The notes below the pieces were generated by a model. It did no database searches and was not told the origin of the DNA. It saw only the letters and a list, made by a program, of their open reading frames with translations. The position numbers and the translations under genes are program-made. A stretch of DNA of 64,000 bases from Gemmataceae bacterium (GTDB lineage Bacteria > Planctomycetota > Planctomycetia > Gemmatales > Gemmataceae), in NCBI GenBank assembly GCA_901538445.1, contig LR594584.1, positions 4,058,649 to 4,122,648 on the forward strand, in the 5' to 3' direction. Below, in pieces: positions 36,278 through 45,619 of the stretch; positions within the stretch are counted from its first letter, which is position 1, and every line of letters begins with the position of its first letter.

Positions 36278-37696
36278 ATGTCCCCAGCCCGACTCGCGGC
36301 CGCTCTCGTCGTGGCGGCCTTCGCCGCACCGGTCGCGGCCGCCGCCGACCGGCCGAACATCGTGTACCTGCTGGCCGACGACCTCGGCAACGCGGACGTC
36401 GGCTGGCGCGGCGGCGACGCCAAGACCCCGCGGCTGGACAAACTTGCCGAGGGCGGCGCGAAACTCGATCAGTTCTACGTCCTGCCGCTGTGCTCGCCGA
36501 CACGGGCCGCCCTGCTCACCGGCCGGTACCCGATCCGGTACGGTCTGCAACTCAGCGTCGTCCGCCCCTGGGCGAGCTACGGCCTGCCGGTCGACGAGCG
36601 GACCCTGCCCCAGGCGCTGAAGGAGGCCGGGTACCAGACCGCGGTGTGCGGCAAGTGGCACCTCGGGCACAACGACCCGAAGTACCTGCCGACCCGCCGC
36701 GGGTTCGACCGCCAGTACGGCTGCTTCAACGGGGCGATCGACTACTTCACCCACAAGCGGGGCGACGGGCTGGACTGGCACCGCGACGACAAGGCGCTCG
36801 AAGAGGACGGGTACGCGACCGACCTGATCGGCCGGGAGGCGGCCCGACTCGTCCGCGGGCGGGACAAGGCCAAGCCCCTGTTCCTGTACGTCCCGTTCAC
36901 CGCCCCTCACGACCCGCACCAGGTGCCGGACGACTACAAGAAACCCTACGCCCGGTTCCCGGAGCCGAGGCGGTCGTACCTCGGCATGGTGGCCGCGATG
37001 GACGCCGCCGTCGGCCGGGTCGTCGACGCGCTCGACGCCGAGGGCATTCGGGGCGACACGCTGATCCTGTTCAGCAGCGACAACGGCGGGAACGTGCCGG
37101 GCAAGGTCAGCGACAACGGCAAACTCCGGGCCGGCAAGGGGACGCTGTACGAGGGCGGGGTCCGGGTGCCCGCGATCGCCAACTGGCCCGGGAAGGTCCG
37201 GCCGGGGACGGTCGTCGACCAACCGGTCCACGTCACCGACTGGTACCCGACACTGCTCAAACTCGGCGGGGCGAAGCTCGACCAACCGCTCCCGCTCGAC
37301 GGGCACGACGTGTGGCCGGTGATTTCCGACGGGCGGAAGTCGCCGCGGCAGGAGGTGCTGCTCAACACCACCCCGGCCGCCGGCGCGATCCGCGTCGGGG
37401 ACTGGAAGCTGGTGCTGAACGGGGCGCGGGCCCAGAAAGAGGCCGGCGGTGCGGACGAGGCACCGGCGAAGGCCGCGGCCCTCCCGCCTGAGAAGATGGG
37501 GCCGGAATCGACCGAACTGTTCGACCTCGCCGCCGACCCGGGCGAGCAGACCAACCTCGCCGCCAAGCATCCCGACAAGGTGGCAGAACTGAAGGCGAAG
37601 CTGGCCGGGTACGCGAAGGCCGCCGCCCCGCCGCGGTACGAGGGTGCCCCTGCCCCTGGGTTCAAGCCGCCGAAGGTCTGGGGCCAACCCGACTGA
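36278..37696 (+). CDS. Secreted arylsulfatase-like sulfatase
   Basis: 472 residues; ATG with GAGGAGGT upstream. Signal peptide 1-22. Metal ligands ADD (33-35), formylglycine motif CSPTR with Cys72, GKWHLGHNDPKYLPT, metal motif LFSSDNGGNVPGKVS. The YLPTRRGFDRQYGCFNGAID segment is typical of arylsulfatase B-like enzymes acting on N-acetylgalactosamine sulfates (family-level inference). C-terminal tail rich in Pro/Lys. Starts 29 bases after the previous stop. Confidence 0.92.
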   Translation: MSPARLAAALVVAAFAAPVAAAADRPNIVYLLADDLGNADVGWRGGDAKTPRLDKLAEGGAKLDQFYVLPLCSPTRAALLTGRYPIRYGLQLSVVRPWASYGLPVDERTLPQALKEAGYQTAVCGKWHLGHNDPKYLPTRRGFDRQYGCFNGAIDYFTHKRGDGLDWHRDDKALEEDGYATDLIGREAARLVRGRDKAKPLFLYVPFTAPHDPHQVPDDYKKPYARFPEPRRSYLGMVAAMDAAVGRVVDALDAEGIRGDTLILFSSDNGGNVPGKVSDNGKLRAGKGTLYEGGVRVPAIANWPGKVRPGTVVDQPVHVTDWYPTLLKLGGAKLDQPLPLDGHDVWPVISDGRKSPRQEVLLNTTPAAGAIRVGDWKLVLNGARAQKEAGGADEAPAKAAALPPEKMGPESTELFDLAADPGEQTNLAAKHPDKVAELKAKLAGYAKAAAPPRYEGAPAPGFKPPKVWGQPD

Positions 37697-37734
37697 CCCG
37701 TTCCCCCACTCGCACATTCCCGCCGGAGGTGGAC

Positions 37735-39126
37735 GTGACGCGCTCCCTCATCGCGGCCCTGATGGTCGCGTTCATGGCCCCGCCGCTCGGCGCTGCCGAC
37801 CGGCCGCACGTCGTCGTGTTCCTGGCCGACGACCTCGGGTACGCCGACTGCCCTCCCGCGGGCGGCACGGCCCCGCCGACCCCGAACATGATCCGGCTGG
37901 CCAGGGCCGGCATGGCGTTCACCCAGGCGTGCGTCGCGTCCCCGAGTTGCGCGCCGAGCCGCGCCGCCCTCCTCACCGGCGTCGACCCGGCGCGGAACGG
38001 GTCGATGCTCAACCACGCCGCCCCCCGCAAGGACGTGCGGGCGTGGCCGGCCTACTTCGCGGCCCTCGGGTACGAGACGGCGGCCGTCGGCAAGGTCGCC
38101 CACTACGCCCAGGTCAAGCAGTACGGGTTCGACCACGCCAGCCACTTCAACTACCACCAGGACGACTGCGTCGAGGCCGCGGTGAAGTGGCTGGCGGGGC
38201 GGGCGTCGGACAAGCCGCTGTGCCTGCTCGTCGGCACGAACTGGCCGCACGTCCCGTGGCCGGAGAAGGGGTGGGGGGACGGCGGCCGTGCGGCCCTCGG
38301 CCCGCGGCTGGTCGACACCCCCGAGACGCGGGCGGCCGTCGCACGCTACCGGGCGGCGGTGGCGAACGCGGACCGCGACCTGGGCCTGGTGTACGACGCC
38401 GCCCGCAAGGCGCTGGGAGACAACGTCCTGTTCGCGTTCACCAGCGACCACGGGGCGCAGTTCCCGGGCGGGAAGTGGAACCTGTACGACGCCGGCGTCC
38501 GCACCCCGCTCGTGGTCGCGTGGCCGGGCCACGTCAAGCCCGGGACGGCGTCCGACGCGCTGGTCACCTGGACCGACCTGCTGCCGACGTTCCTCGAGGC
38601 CGCGGGCGGAACGCCCCCCGCCGTCGGCACCGGGAAGGGCGAGGTGAGCGGCCGGTCGTTCCTCGCGGTTCTCAAGGGCGACGCGAAGGAGCACCGCGAG
38701 CACCAGTTCCTGACCCACAGCGGCGACGGCGCGATGAACCGGTACCCGATGCGGGGCGTCCGCACCCGGGGGTGGAAGTACGTCCGCAACCTCGACCCGG
38801 ACGCCGAGTACCACTCCCACGTGGACCTGGGGCGGAACCCGAAGGGCGACGGCCGGGAGTACTGGGACTCGTGGGTGGAGAAGGCGAAGTCCGACCCGTC
38901 CGCCGCCGGGGCGATCAAGGCGTACCACACGCGGCCGCCCGAGGAGCTGTACGACCTCGCCGCCGACCCCGCGGAGGCGAGAAACCTCGCCGCCGACCCG
39001 GCACACGCCGAAACGCTCAAGAAGTTTCGCGCCACCCTCGACGGTTGGATGAAGGCCAACGGCGACGACGGGCTGAAGACGGAACGCGGCCTTCAGGCCG
39101 CGCCTCCGAGGGCCGGCGGGAAGTAG
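37735..39126 (+). CDS. Secreted sulfatase (cysteine type)
   Basis: 463 residues; GTG chosen because GGAGG lies five bases upstream (an in-frame GTG two codons earlier overlaps that element). Signal peptide 1-20. Metal ligands ADD (31-33), formylglycine motif CAPSR with Cys72, GKVAHYAQVKQYGFDHASH, metal motif FTSDHGAQFPGGKWNLYDAG. C-terminal [18 protein letters not shown]. The GKWNLYDAG segment places it in the heparan N-sulfatase-like branch. Third of three tandem genes, 38 bases after the previous stop. Confidence 0.92.
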   Translation: MTRSLIAALMVAFMAPPLGAADRPHVVVFLADDLGYADCPPAGGTAPPTPNMIRLARAGMAFTQACVASPSCAPSRAALLTGVDPARNGSMLNHAAPRKDVRAWPAYFAALGYETAAVGKVAHYAQVKQYGFDHASHFNYHQDDCVEAAVKWLAGRASDKPLCLLVGTNWPHVPWPEKGWGDGGRAALGPRLVDTPETRAAVARYRAAVANADRDLGLVYDAARKALGDNVLFAFTSDHGAQFPGGKWNLYDAGVRTPLVVAWPGHVKPGTASDALVTWTDLLPTFLEAAGGTPPAVGTGKGEVSGRSFLAVLKGDAKEHREHQFLTHSGDGAMNRYPMRGVRTRGWKYVRNLDPDAEYHSHVDLGRNPKGDGREYWDSWVEKAKSDPSAAGAIKAYHTRPPEELYDLAADPAEARNLAADPAHAETLKKFRATLDGWMKANGDDGLKTERGLQAAPPRAGGK

Positions 39127-39155
39127 ACCGCGGAACCCGCCCCCGGACCGGACAC

Positions 39156-39827
39156 GTGAGGGGTCGCGGTGACAAGGAGTCGGAAGCGATCGCGTACCTC
39201 GGCGTCATCGTCTGGTTGGCGGGTCCGGCCGGGCAGGCACAGGCCGCGCTCGGCTGCTGGGAGAGCCGGGACCAGCCCGGCCGCGTCCTGTGGCTCCGGC
39301 CCGGCCGCTGCGTTCAGGTCACCGCGGAGGCACCCCGCGCGGCGAGCCGGCGGCCGGGCTCGGCGCGGTCGCCCTCGGCACCGGCCTCAAGCGGGCGTGG
39401 CAGGTCCGGTGCGAGGTGGACGCCCTCGACCGCGACAACCACCGCTACCTGGGCAAGCTGCTCGACGAGGTCGGGTGGGTCGACGCGGGGCGGTCCGGGT
39501 TCGAGCCGTCGTACCACGCCTACGTGATGGCGCTGCACCGGGCGCAGGACTGGCCGCTGATGCTGGCGGTGACGGCGGCGGTCGAGACGGGCGCGGGCGA
39601 AGCGGTTCCCGCCGGAGTTGTTCGTCGTGCTCCACCGGCGCACGCGGTACCTGATGGGGGAGCGGGACCGGTACGGCCAGGTCGGCCTCGTCGGCGGCCG
39701 GTGGGTCGTCGGGCCGCTGGAGGACCGGGCCTGGGTCGACGAGTTCCGCAAGGGCATCGGCCTCGGTCCGCTCGCCACCGAATCGCGGAAGTACGAGGAC
39801 ACTGTCGTCTATGACGACTGGCCGTAA
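39156..39827 (+). pseudogene. Frameshifted DUF6624-like gene
   Basis: Homologous-looking sequence is split over two reading frames. Frame one runs from GTG 39156 to about 39330. It then shifts to a frame reading AWQVRCEVDALDRDNHRYLG, KLLDEVGWVDAG and YVMALHRAQDWPLML. Around 39600 it shifts back to read FVVLHRRTRYLMGERDRYGQ and a regular end at 39827. The D..N...L..L....GW pattern and the following Q-rich helix resemble DUF6624 proteins. Two frameshifts indicate a pseudogene, unless they are sequencing errors. Its last base is 31 bases from the convergent sulfatase stop. Confidence 0.55.
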
Positions 39828-39858
39828 GGGTGCCGCGCCGCGGCCTCACCGGGGCGGG

Positions 39859-41337
39859 TCACTTGTTCTTGAGCCAGGTGTCGTACGCGTGCTTCCGGTC
39901 GCCGACGTACTTGTACGTGTCGAACACACCGCCACGGCCGAGCACCCGCGGGTCCTCGTCGGCCTTGAGCAGCGCCTCCATCTCCTTCGCCAGTTCGCTC
40001 TTCACCCTGGCGAACTCAGGGTCGAGGGCAAGGTTGTTGACGCAGTCCTGGTCCCGGTCCACGCGGTACAACTCCTCCGCCGGGCGGCGGCCGAAGCTCA
40101 GCTTGTAGTACTTGTCGAAGCCGCCCAGCAGCAACTCCTTGGTCGGGCTGCCGTCCACGTTCCGGTAGCCGGTTTCCGGGTTCCCGGCCGGCCACCGCTC
40201 GGGCTCGTAGTTCCGGACGTACAGGTACTCCGGCGTCCGCAGCGCCCGGACCGGGTACCCGAGGTCGTCCGGGCGGCCGAGGTCGTGCCGCTCCTTCCCG
40301 ACCAGCATCCGGTCCCGCGACGCGTCGACCCGGCCGGACTTCCCGGACCTGAGCACGTCGAGGAAGCTCCTCCCGGTGACCGTCTTCGGCACCTCCGCCC
40401 CGGCCGCCTCCAGGAGCGTCGGCATGAAGTCGCGGACGTTGACGAAGTCGTCGACCGTGCGGCCCCCCTTCACGTTCTTCCCCCAGCGGACCGCGAGCGG
40501 GAGGTGGAACCCCTTCTCGTAGATCTGCCCCTTCACCCGCGGGAACGGCTCCCCGTGGTCGGACGTGACGACCACGATGGTGTCGTCGAGTTCCCCCGCC
40601 TTCTCCAGCAGCGCGAGCATCTTGCCCAGGTGCGAGTCGAACCACTCGACTTCGAGGGCGTAGTCCAGGTAGTCGCTGCGGATCGCCCTCGAGTCCGGGT
40701 AGAACGCCGGCAAGACGACCTGCTTGGGGTCCCTCCCGGCCCGCACGCCGGAGCCCTCCTCGTAAACCCGGTGCGGCTCGGTGGCGCCGTACCAGAAGTA
40801 GAACGGCTGGTCCTTCTGGCGGGCGGCGAGGAAGTCCTCGAAGTTGCGGGCGTAGTCGTTCCGGCCGATGCCGGTGTACGGCGGGTCGAGCTTGTGCTTG
40901 TCGTAGCCGGGGCCGGCCGGGTTCCGAGTGAACCCGGTGCTCTTGTAGTCGCCCGGCCCCCACCCCTTGCCGGTCAGCCCGACGTGGTAGCCCGCGGCCT
41001 CCAGCACGTCCGGGAAGACCGCCCACTTCTTCGGCATGATCCCGAAGTGGCAGCACGCCTCCTCGGTCTGCCAGGAGTTGCGGCCGGTCAGGATGCTCGC
41101 CCGGCACGGGCTGCACTTCGGGTTCGAGGTGAAGCAGTTGTTGAACAGCACCCCCTCGCGGGCGACGCGGTCGAACGCCGGGGTGTTGACCCACTTGCAC
41201 CCGTAGGCGCCGGCGTGCCCGAACCCCCAGTCGTCGGCGATCACGAACAGGACGTTCGGCTTCTTCGCGTGCGGGTCGGCGGCCGCGGCGGGGGACGAGG
41301 CACAGGCCGCGGCGAGGGCGGCCAGGAGGTATCGCAT
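39859..41337 (-). CDS. Secreted heparan N-sulfatase-like sulfatase
   Basis: 492 residues. Signal peptide 1-20. Metal ligands ADD (34-36), formylglycine motif CSPCR with Cys75, followed by ASILTGRNSWQTEEACCHFG, GKGWGPGDYKSTGF, FYFWYGATEPHRVYEEGSG and metal motif VTSDHGEPFPRVKGQIYEKG, all characteristic of the SGSH (N-sulfoglucosamine sulfohydrolase) branch. C-terminal RPAEELYRVDRDQDCVNNLA. Last gene of the minus-strand operon led by the GntR regulator, so it may be co-regulated with the DUF1592/DUF1552 module. Confidence 0.92.
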   Translation of the reverse strand: MRYLLAALAAACASSPAAAADPHAKKPNVLFVIADDWGFGHAGAYGCKWVNTPAFDRVAREGVLFNNCFTSNPKCSPCRASILTGRNSWQTEEACCHFGIMPKKWAVFPDVLEAAGYHVGLTGKGWGPGDYKSTGFTRNPAGPGYDKHKLDPPYTGIGRNDYARNFEDFLAARQKDQPFYFWYGATEPHRVYEEGSGVRAGRDPKQVVLPAFYPDSRAIRSDYLDYALEVEWFDSHLGKMLALLEKAGELDDTIVVVTSDHGEPFPRVKGQIYEKGFHLPLAVRWGKNVKGGRTVDDFVNVRDFMPTLLEAAGAEVPKTVTGRSFLDVLRSGKSGRVDASRDRMLVGKERHDLGRPDDLGYPVRALRTPEYLYVRNYEPERWPAGNPETGYRNVDGSPTKELLLGGFDKYYKLSFGRRPAEELYRVDRDQDCVNNLALDPEFARVKSELAKEMEALLKADEDPRVLGRGGVFDTYKYVGDRKHAYDTWLKNK

Positions 41338-41376
41338 GGGTTCTCCGGGGAGCAGAAGTGCGGGTCGCAGCTCTTT

Positions 41377-41487
41377 CTATTCGGCGGCCGCGGCCGTGTT
41401 TCGGTCGATCAGCGGCTGCGGCAACCTCTTCGGCACCCCCGGGAGCCGTTCGTACCGGGGAACGGCGGCCAGGTCGATGAACGGCAT
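41377..41487 (-). pseudogene. Tiny ORF, possible cupin-gene remnant
   Basis: 36 codons beginning MPFIDLAAVPRYERLPG, which resembles the first residues of small cupin proteins, then ending at TAG without any cupin core. It lies 26 bases after the DUF1552 stop and 39 bases before the sulfatase start on the same strand. Either a degenerate gene fragment or a chance ORF. Confidence 0.3.
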
Positions 41488-41513
41488 GGGGGCCTCGCGA
41501 GCGGGGGGGCGGG

Positions 41514-42797
41514 TCAGGCGACGACGTCCGGTAGCGTGCCGGTGCTGTCGGCGAACCGCGGCTGCTTGCCGCCGAACGCCCGCAGCAGCGACAGCCACAG
41601 GTTCGCCAGCGGCACGGTCCCCGGGTAGTTCTTGTAGAACCCGGTCTTCAGCGCCCCGCCCGCCTTCCCGGCGACCACCACCGGCAGGTCCGAGTACAGG
41701 TGCTGGTTGCCGTCCGAGATGCCCGACCCGATCACGACGGCCGCGTTGTCGAGGACCGAGCCGCCGCCCTCGGGGGCGGCCTTCAGCGCCTTCACCAGGT
41801 ACGCGTACTGCTCGACGTGGAACCGGTCGATCTTGGCGATCTTGTCCTTCGCGTCGGGGTCCTTGGTGTGCGTCAGCCCGTGGTGGTTCTGCGGCTTGTC
41901 GAACACCCCGTGGTACGCCCGCGGGCTGTCCCACCGCTCGGGGTCGATCACCAGCGTGGCGACGCGGGTGGTGTCGGTGCGGAACGCGAGCGCGACCAGG
42001 TCGCACATCAGCCGGATGTACGCCCCGCGGTCCTGGGGCACGGCGGCGGGTGCGTCCCCGGGCGTGGGGCGGTCGGGCGCGGCCCTCTCGGCGGCCCGGA
42101 TGCGGCGCTCGGCCGCCCGCACGGCGTCGAGGTACTCGTCGAGCTTCCGCCGGTCGGCCGCCCCGAGCCGGGCCTGGAGCCCGCGTGACTCCTCGGCGAC
42201 GAGGTCGAGCACGCTGCGGCTGCCGGCCGCCCCCTTCGGCCTGCCGAACAGCCGGGCGAACGCCGCCCGCGGGTCCTTCTCGGGGGCCGCCGCGTGCCCC
42301 GGGCCGTACCACGCGACCGACTCGAAGTACTTCGTCTCCTTCGCGTCCGGGTGGTCGTTGCAGCTCAGCTCCAGCGACGGCAGGGCGGTGTCGCGGCCCA
42401 CCTCGCGGGCGATCATCTGGTCGAGCGACGTGTTCGTCGGGAACCCGCCGTCCTTCGTCTCCGTCGGCGGCGAACTCGTGAGCCAGCACGCGCCGCACTG
42501 CGCGTGGACGCCGGTCCCGGGCACGAACGACCGGTCGAGCCCGCCGAACACGGCCACCTCGGACCGCACCGGGGCGAGCGGCTCCAGTGTCGGGGTCAGC
42601 TCGAACTTCGGCCCCTGCGTCTTGGGGAACCAGGTGTCGAGCCGGACGCCGTTGGGAATGTACACGAAGCACGCCCGCCGCGGCGGCGCCGGGGCGGCCC
42701 CGCGGGCCGCGGGGGCCATCGCCTCCAGCACCGGGAGCGCGAGCGCCACGCCCGCCCCCCGCAGCACCGTCCGCCGGTCGATTCGTCGCGCGGTCAC
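41514..42797 (-). CDS. DUF1552 Tat-exported protein
   Basis: 427 residues; GTG overlaps the DUF1592 stop (GTGA). Tat signal RRIDRRTVLRGAGVALALPV. Family motifs CFVYIPNGVRLDTWFPKTQG, HAQCGACWLTSSPPTE, TSLDQMIAREVGRDTALPSL, CDLVALAFRTDTTRVATLVI and NAAVVIGSGISDGNQHLYSD. The last segment replaces the SHH cluster seen in the paralogue at 16799-18169. Third DUF1592-DUF1552 pair of the window. Confidence 0.88.
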   Translation of the reverse strand: MTARRIDRRTVLRGAGVALALPVLEAMAPAARGAAPAPPRRACFVYIPNGVRLDTWFPKTQGPKFELTPTLEPLAPVRSEVAVFGGLDRSFVPGTGVHAQCGACWLTSSPPTETKDGGFPTNTSLDQMIAREVGRDTALPSLELSCNDHPDAKETKYFESVAWYGPGHAAAPEKDPRAAFARLFGRPKGAAGSRSVLDLVAEESRGLQARLGAADRRKLDEYLDAVRAAERRIRAAERAAPDRPTPGDAPAAVPQDRGAYIRLMCDLVALAFRTDTTRVATLVIDPERWDSPRAYHGVFDKPQNHHGLTHTKDPDAKDKIAKIDRFHVEQYAYLVKALKAAPEGGGSVLDNAAVVIGSGISDGNQHLYSDLPVVVAGKAGGALKTGFYKNYPGTVPLANLWLSLLRAFGGKQPRFADSTGTLPDVVA

Positions 42798-44875
42798 TTC
42801 TTGGCCCCCTCGTCCGGTGTGTTCCGGACGTGCCGGAACGGGTAACTCTTGACCACCTCCGCCACCGCCCGTGACAGGCGGTAGCCGTCCCGCGCCACCG
42901 CCGCGGCGATCCGCTCGACCTCGGGCGTGTCGTAGTGCTCCAGCGCCCGCCCGAGGGCGTACGACAGGAGGTGCTCGACGAACCCGCGGACGAACTCGTC
43001 TTTCTTCGCCAGCACCGCGTCCTTGAACGCGGCCGGGCCGTCGAACCGCCGCCCGTCGGGCAGCACGCCGGCGGCGTCGATCGGGAGCGGCCCGTCGGCC
43101 GTCCGCCACCCGCCGACCGGGTCGAAGTTCTCCAGCGCGAACCCGGGCGGGTCGATCTTCGCGTGGCACCCGGCGCACGCCGGGTTCGACCGGTGCGCCT
43201 CCAGCTTCGCGCGCACCGTCTTGCCCGACTTCTCCGCGGGCTTCTCGTCGAGCGGCTCGACCATGACGGCGGGCGCCGCCGGCGGCCGGTTGTAGAGCGA
43301 CTCGAGCACCCACGCCCCGCGCTTCACCGGGCTGGTCCGCTGCGGCGTCGACGTGAGGGTGAGCACCGCGCCGCAGGTGAGGAACCCGCCGCGGGTGCGG
43401 TCCGGCCACCGCACGCGGATCCACTGCTGCTCCGCGGTGCTGTACTTCTGCCGCTGCACCGCGAGCCCGGCCCGGTCGTCCGGCGCGAGCAGCCCGCCGT
43501 CCTCCATCTGCTTCTTGAACTGCTCGGTCAGCCCGTAGTGGGCGATCAGCCGCTTGTTCAGGTACCCGTAGTCGGCGTTCACGAAGTCGAGCACGCCGCG
43601 GTCCTCGACCAGCACCGCCTCGAACAGCAGCAGCGCCTCGGCCATGAGGTCGGCGTGGAGCGTGCCCTTGCCCTGCGGCCCGGAGTAGAAGGTCTTGAAC
43701 CGCCTGTCCGGGTGGGCCGACCACAGCTCGTTGAGCCGCAGCCACTGGACCGCGAACGACTCGCTCAGCTCCCGCACCTTGCGGTCCTTGAGCATGCGGC
43801 GCGCCTGCCGCTCCAGCTCGGCGGGGTCGGCGAGCGTGCCGGCCTTCGCCGCCGCGAGCAGTTCGTCATCGGGCGCGGACGCCCAGAGGAAGTACGACAG
43901 CCGCGCCGCCAGTTCGTACCCGTCGAGCGGCCGCACCGGCCCCTGTTTGGGGTCGAGCGGCTCGGAGAGGAAGATCAGGTCGGGGGAGGCGAGCACGGCG
44001 GCGAGCGACTCGCGGACGGCCTCGGCCTCGGTCGCGCCGCGGGCCTTCGCGGCGTCGTACGGGCGGAGGTACTTCTCGACCTTCGCGTCGGCGGCCGGGC
44101 GGCGGAACGCCCGCGCCAGGAACTCGGCGAGCTTGGCCTTCACGGACGGCCGGCCCGCGGCCGCGAGGAGGCCGGAGAGCCGCGGGGCCGCCTGGGCCAG
44201 CTTCGGCACCGCGAGCAGGTCGTCGGCGACGGCGAGGTACTTCTCGAACAGCAGCGGGGACAGGTTGAGGGCGTCGCCGCGGTTGCTGAACCCGTGCTCG
44301 GCCCGGTTGTCGCCCGGCAGCCCGGCGTGGCCCAGCAGGGCCGGGATGCGGGCCCCGTACTCGTAGGCGTCGACGCGGACCTGCGGCGGCAGCTTCCCGG
44401 CCGCCGGGTCGAAGTACGCCTTCTTGAACGGGAGCCGCTCGGGGAACGGGAACAGGTCGGTCGACAGGCCGAGCAGGTCGCGGACGGTGTTGTTGTACTC
44501 CAGCCGGGTGAGCCGCCGGAGCACCGGCCGGCCCGGGTCCCGCGCCCCGCCGAGGTCCGCCTCGGCCAGCGCCGCGGCGACCCACTCCTCGACCGCCTTC
44601 CGCTCGGCGTCGGTCGGCTGGGGCTTGCCCTCGGGCGGCATCTCGCGGCCGCGGAGCGACTCGGCGACCGTCTTCCAGACCGGCTTGTCGGCCCGCGCGT
44701 CGGCGGCCGTGCGGTACTTCGCCAGGTCGAGCCCGCCCTTCGGCTTCTGCGCCCCGTGGCACGCCCCGCAGTACTTCGCCACGACCGGGGCCACGTCGCG
44801 CTCGAAGTCCGCCGCCCGCACCGGGGCGGCCACAACGAGAACAGCGGAGAGGAGGCCGGGGAGCGAGCGGAGCAT
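42794..44875 (-). CDS. DUF1592-type planctomycete cytochrome-like protein
   Basis: 693 residues from ATG. Signal peptide 1-21. Heme motif CGACH (Cys36, Cys39, His40), DUF1587 (RRLTRLEYNNTVRDLLGL), DUF1595, DUF1592 (LAARLSYFLWASAPDDELL), DUF1588 (RTSPVKRGAWVLESLYNRPP and CAGCHAKIDPPGFALENFD) and DUF1585 (HLLSYALGRALEHYDTPEVE). Full canonical domain order. Starts 14 bases after the stop of the GntR gene, so regulator, DUF1592, DUF1552 and sulfatase genes appear to be one transcription unit. Confidence 0.9.
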   Translation of the reverse strand: MLRSLPGLLSAVLVVAAPVRAADFERDVAPVVAKYCGACHGAQKPKGGLDLAKYRTAADARADKPVWKTVAESLRGREMPPEGKPQPTDAERKAVEEWVAAALAEADLGGARDPGRPVLRRLTRLEYNNTVRDLLGLSTDLFPFPERLPFKKAYFDPAAGKLPPQVRVDAYEYGARIPALLGHAGLPGDNRAEHGFSNRGDALNLSPLLFEKYLAVADDLLAVPKLAQAAPRLSGLLAAAGRPSVKAKLAEFLARAFRRPAADAKVEKYLRPYDAAKARGATEAEAVRESLAAVLASPDLIFLSEPLDPKQGPVRPLDGYELAARLSYFLWASAPDDELLAAAKAGTLADPAELERQARRMLKDRKVRELSESFAVQWLRLNELWSAHPDRRFKTFYSGPQGKGTLHADLMAEALLLFEAVLVEDRGVLDFVNADYGYLNKRLIAHYGLTEQFKKQMEDGGLLAPDDRAGLAVQRQKYSTAEQQWIRVRWPDRTRGGFLTCGAVLTLTSTPQRTSPVKRGAWVLESLYNRPPAAPAVMVEPLDEKPAEKSGKTVRAKLEAHRSNPACAGCHAKIDPPGFALENFDPVGGWRTADGPLPIDAAGVLPDGRRFDGPAAFKDAVLAKKDEFVRGFVEHLLSYALGRALEHYDTPEVERIAAAVARDGYRLSRAVAEVVKSYPFRHVRNTPDEGAKK

Positions 44876-44889
44876 GGCGAACCTTCGGG

Positions 44890-45570
44890 TTAAGTCTCTT
44901 GCGTGCGGCGGTTGACGAAGAACGCCTGCCACTCCCGGATGTGGGCGGTCATGGCGGTGCGGGCGGCGTCCGGGTCGCGGCGGTCGAGGGCGTCGAGGAT
45001 CCGGAGGTGCTCGGCCAGCGCCGGCCGCAGCACGTCCGCGGCCGTGTGCGTCTTGTTCAGCCCGCGGTGCAGGGTGCGGTACTTCGTCACCTCCTGGCAC
45101 AGCCGGCCGTTCCCGCACGCCCGGGCGACCGCCGCGTGGAACCCCTCGTCGAAGTCGGCCCACCGGTCGAGCCACCCGGCCCGCCCCCACTGGCGGTCGA
45201 GGCGGTCGGCGGTCGCCCGCAGCTCGGCGAGCGTCGGCCGGTCGATCCGCGGGGCGGCCAGCGCCGCCGCCTCGCCCTCCAGCACCGCCCGGACCTCGAA
45301 CACCTCGCGGACGTCGTCCGCGGTGAACGAGGCGACGACCGGCCGGCGGTTCGGCTCCTGCCGCAGCAGGCCGTCCTTGGTCAACTGCACGACCGCGTCG
45401 TGGACCGGCGTGCGGCTCACCTTCATCGCCTTCGCCAGCGACAACTCGCTAACCACCTCGCCCGGGGCCAGGGCCCCGGAGAGGACCGCTTCGAGCAGCG
45501 ACTGGTACACGCGCTCGGACAACCGGCCCTCGGACTCGGTGGCGGCGGGCAACGCGGCCGTGATCGGCAT
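44890..45570 (-). CDS. GntR-family (FCD domain) transcriptional regulator
   Basis: 226 residues; ATG chosen (MPITAALPAATES) because the frame upstream runs into the promoter region. N-terminal winged helix: LSERVYQSLLEAVLSGALAP, then VSELSLAKAMKVSRTPVHDA and the wing. C-terminal FCD ligand domain with metal-type residues (DFDEGFHAAVARACGN, EHLRILDALDRRDPDAA). FCD regulators usually respond to small acids, including sugar acids. It is divergent from the operon encoding PdxA2 and a C4 sugar-acid kinase, which is the natural target. It probably also controls its own operon. Confidence 0.9.
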   Translation of the reverse strand: MPITAALPAATESEGRLSERVYQSLLEAVLSGALAPGEVVSELSLAKAMKVSRTPVHDAVVQLTKDGLLRQEPNRRPVVASFTADDVREVFEVRAVLEGEAAALAAPRIDRPTLAELRATADRLDRQWGRAGWLDRWADFDEGFHAAVARACGNGRLCQEVTKYRTLHRGLNKTHTAADVLRPALAEHLRILDALDRRDPDAARTAMTAHIREWQAFFVNRRTQET

Positions 45571-45619
45571 GGGACGCACCCCGGAGGAAATAGCCCCAGA
45601 ATAAAGTTTCCACGCGTTC

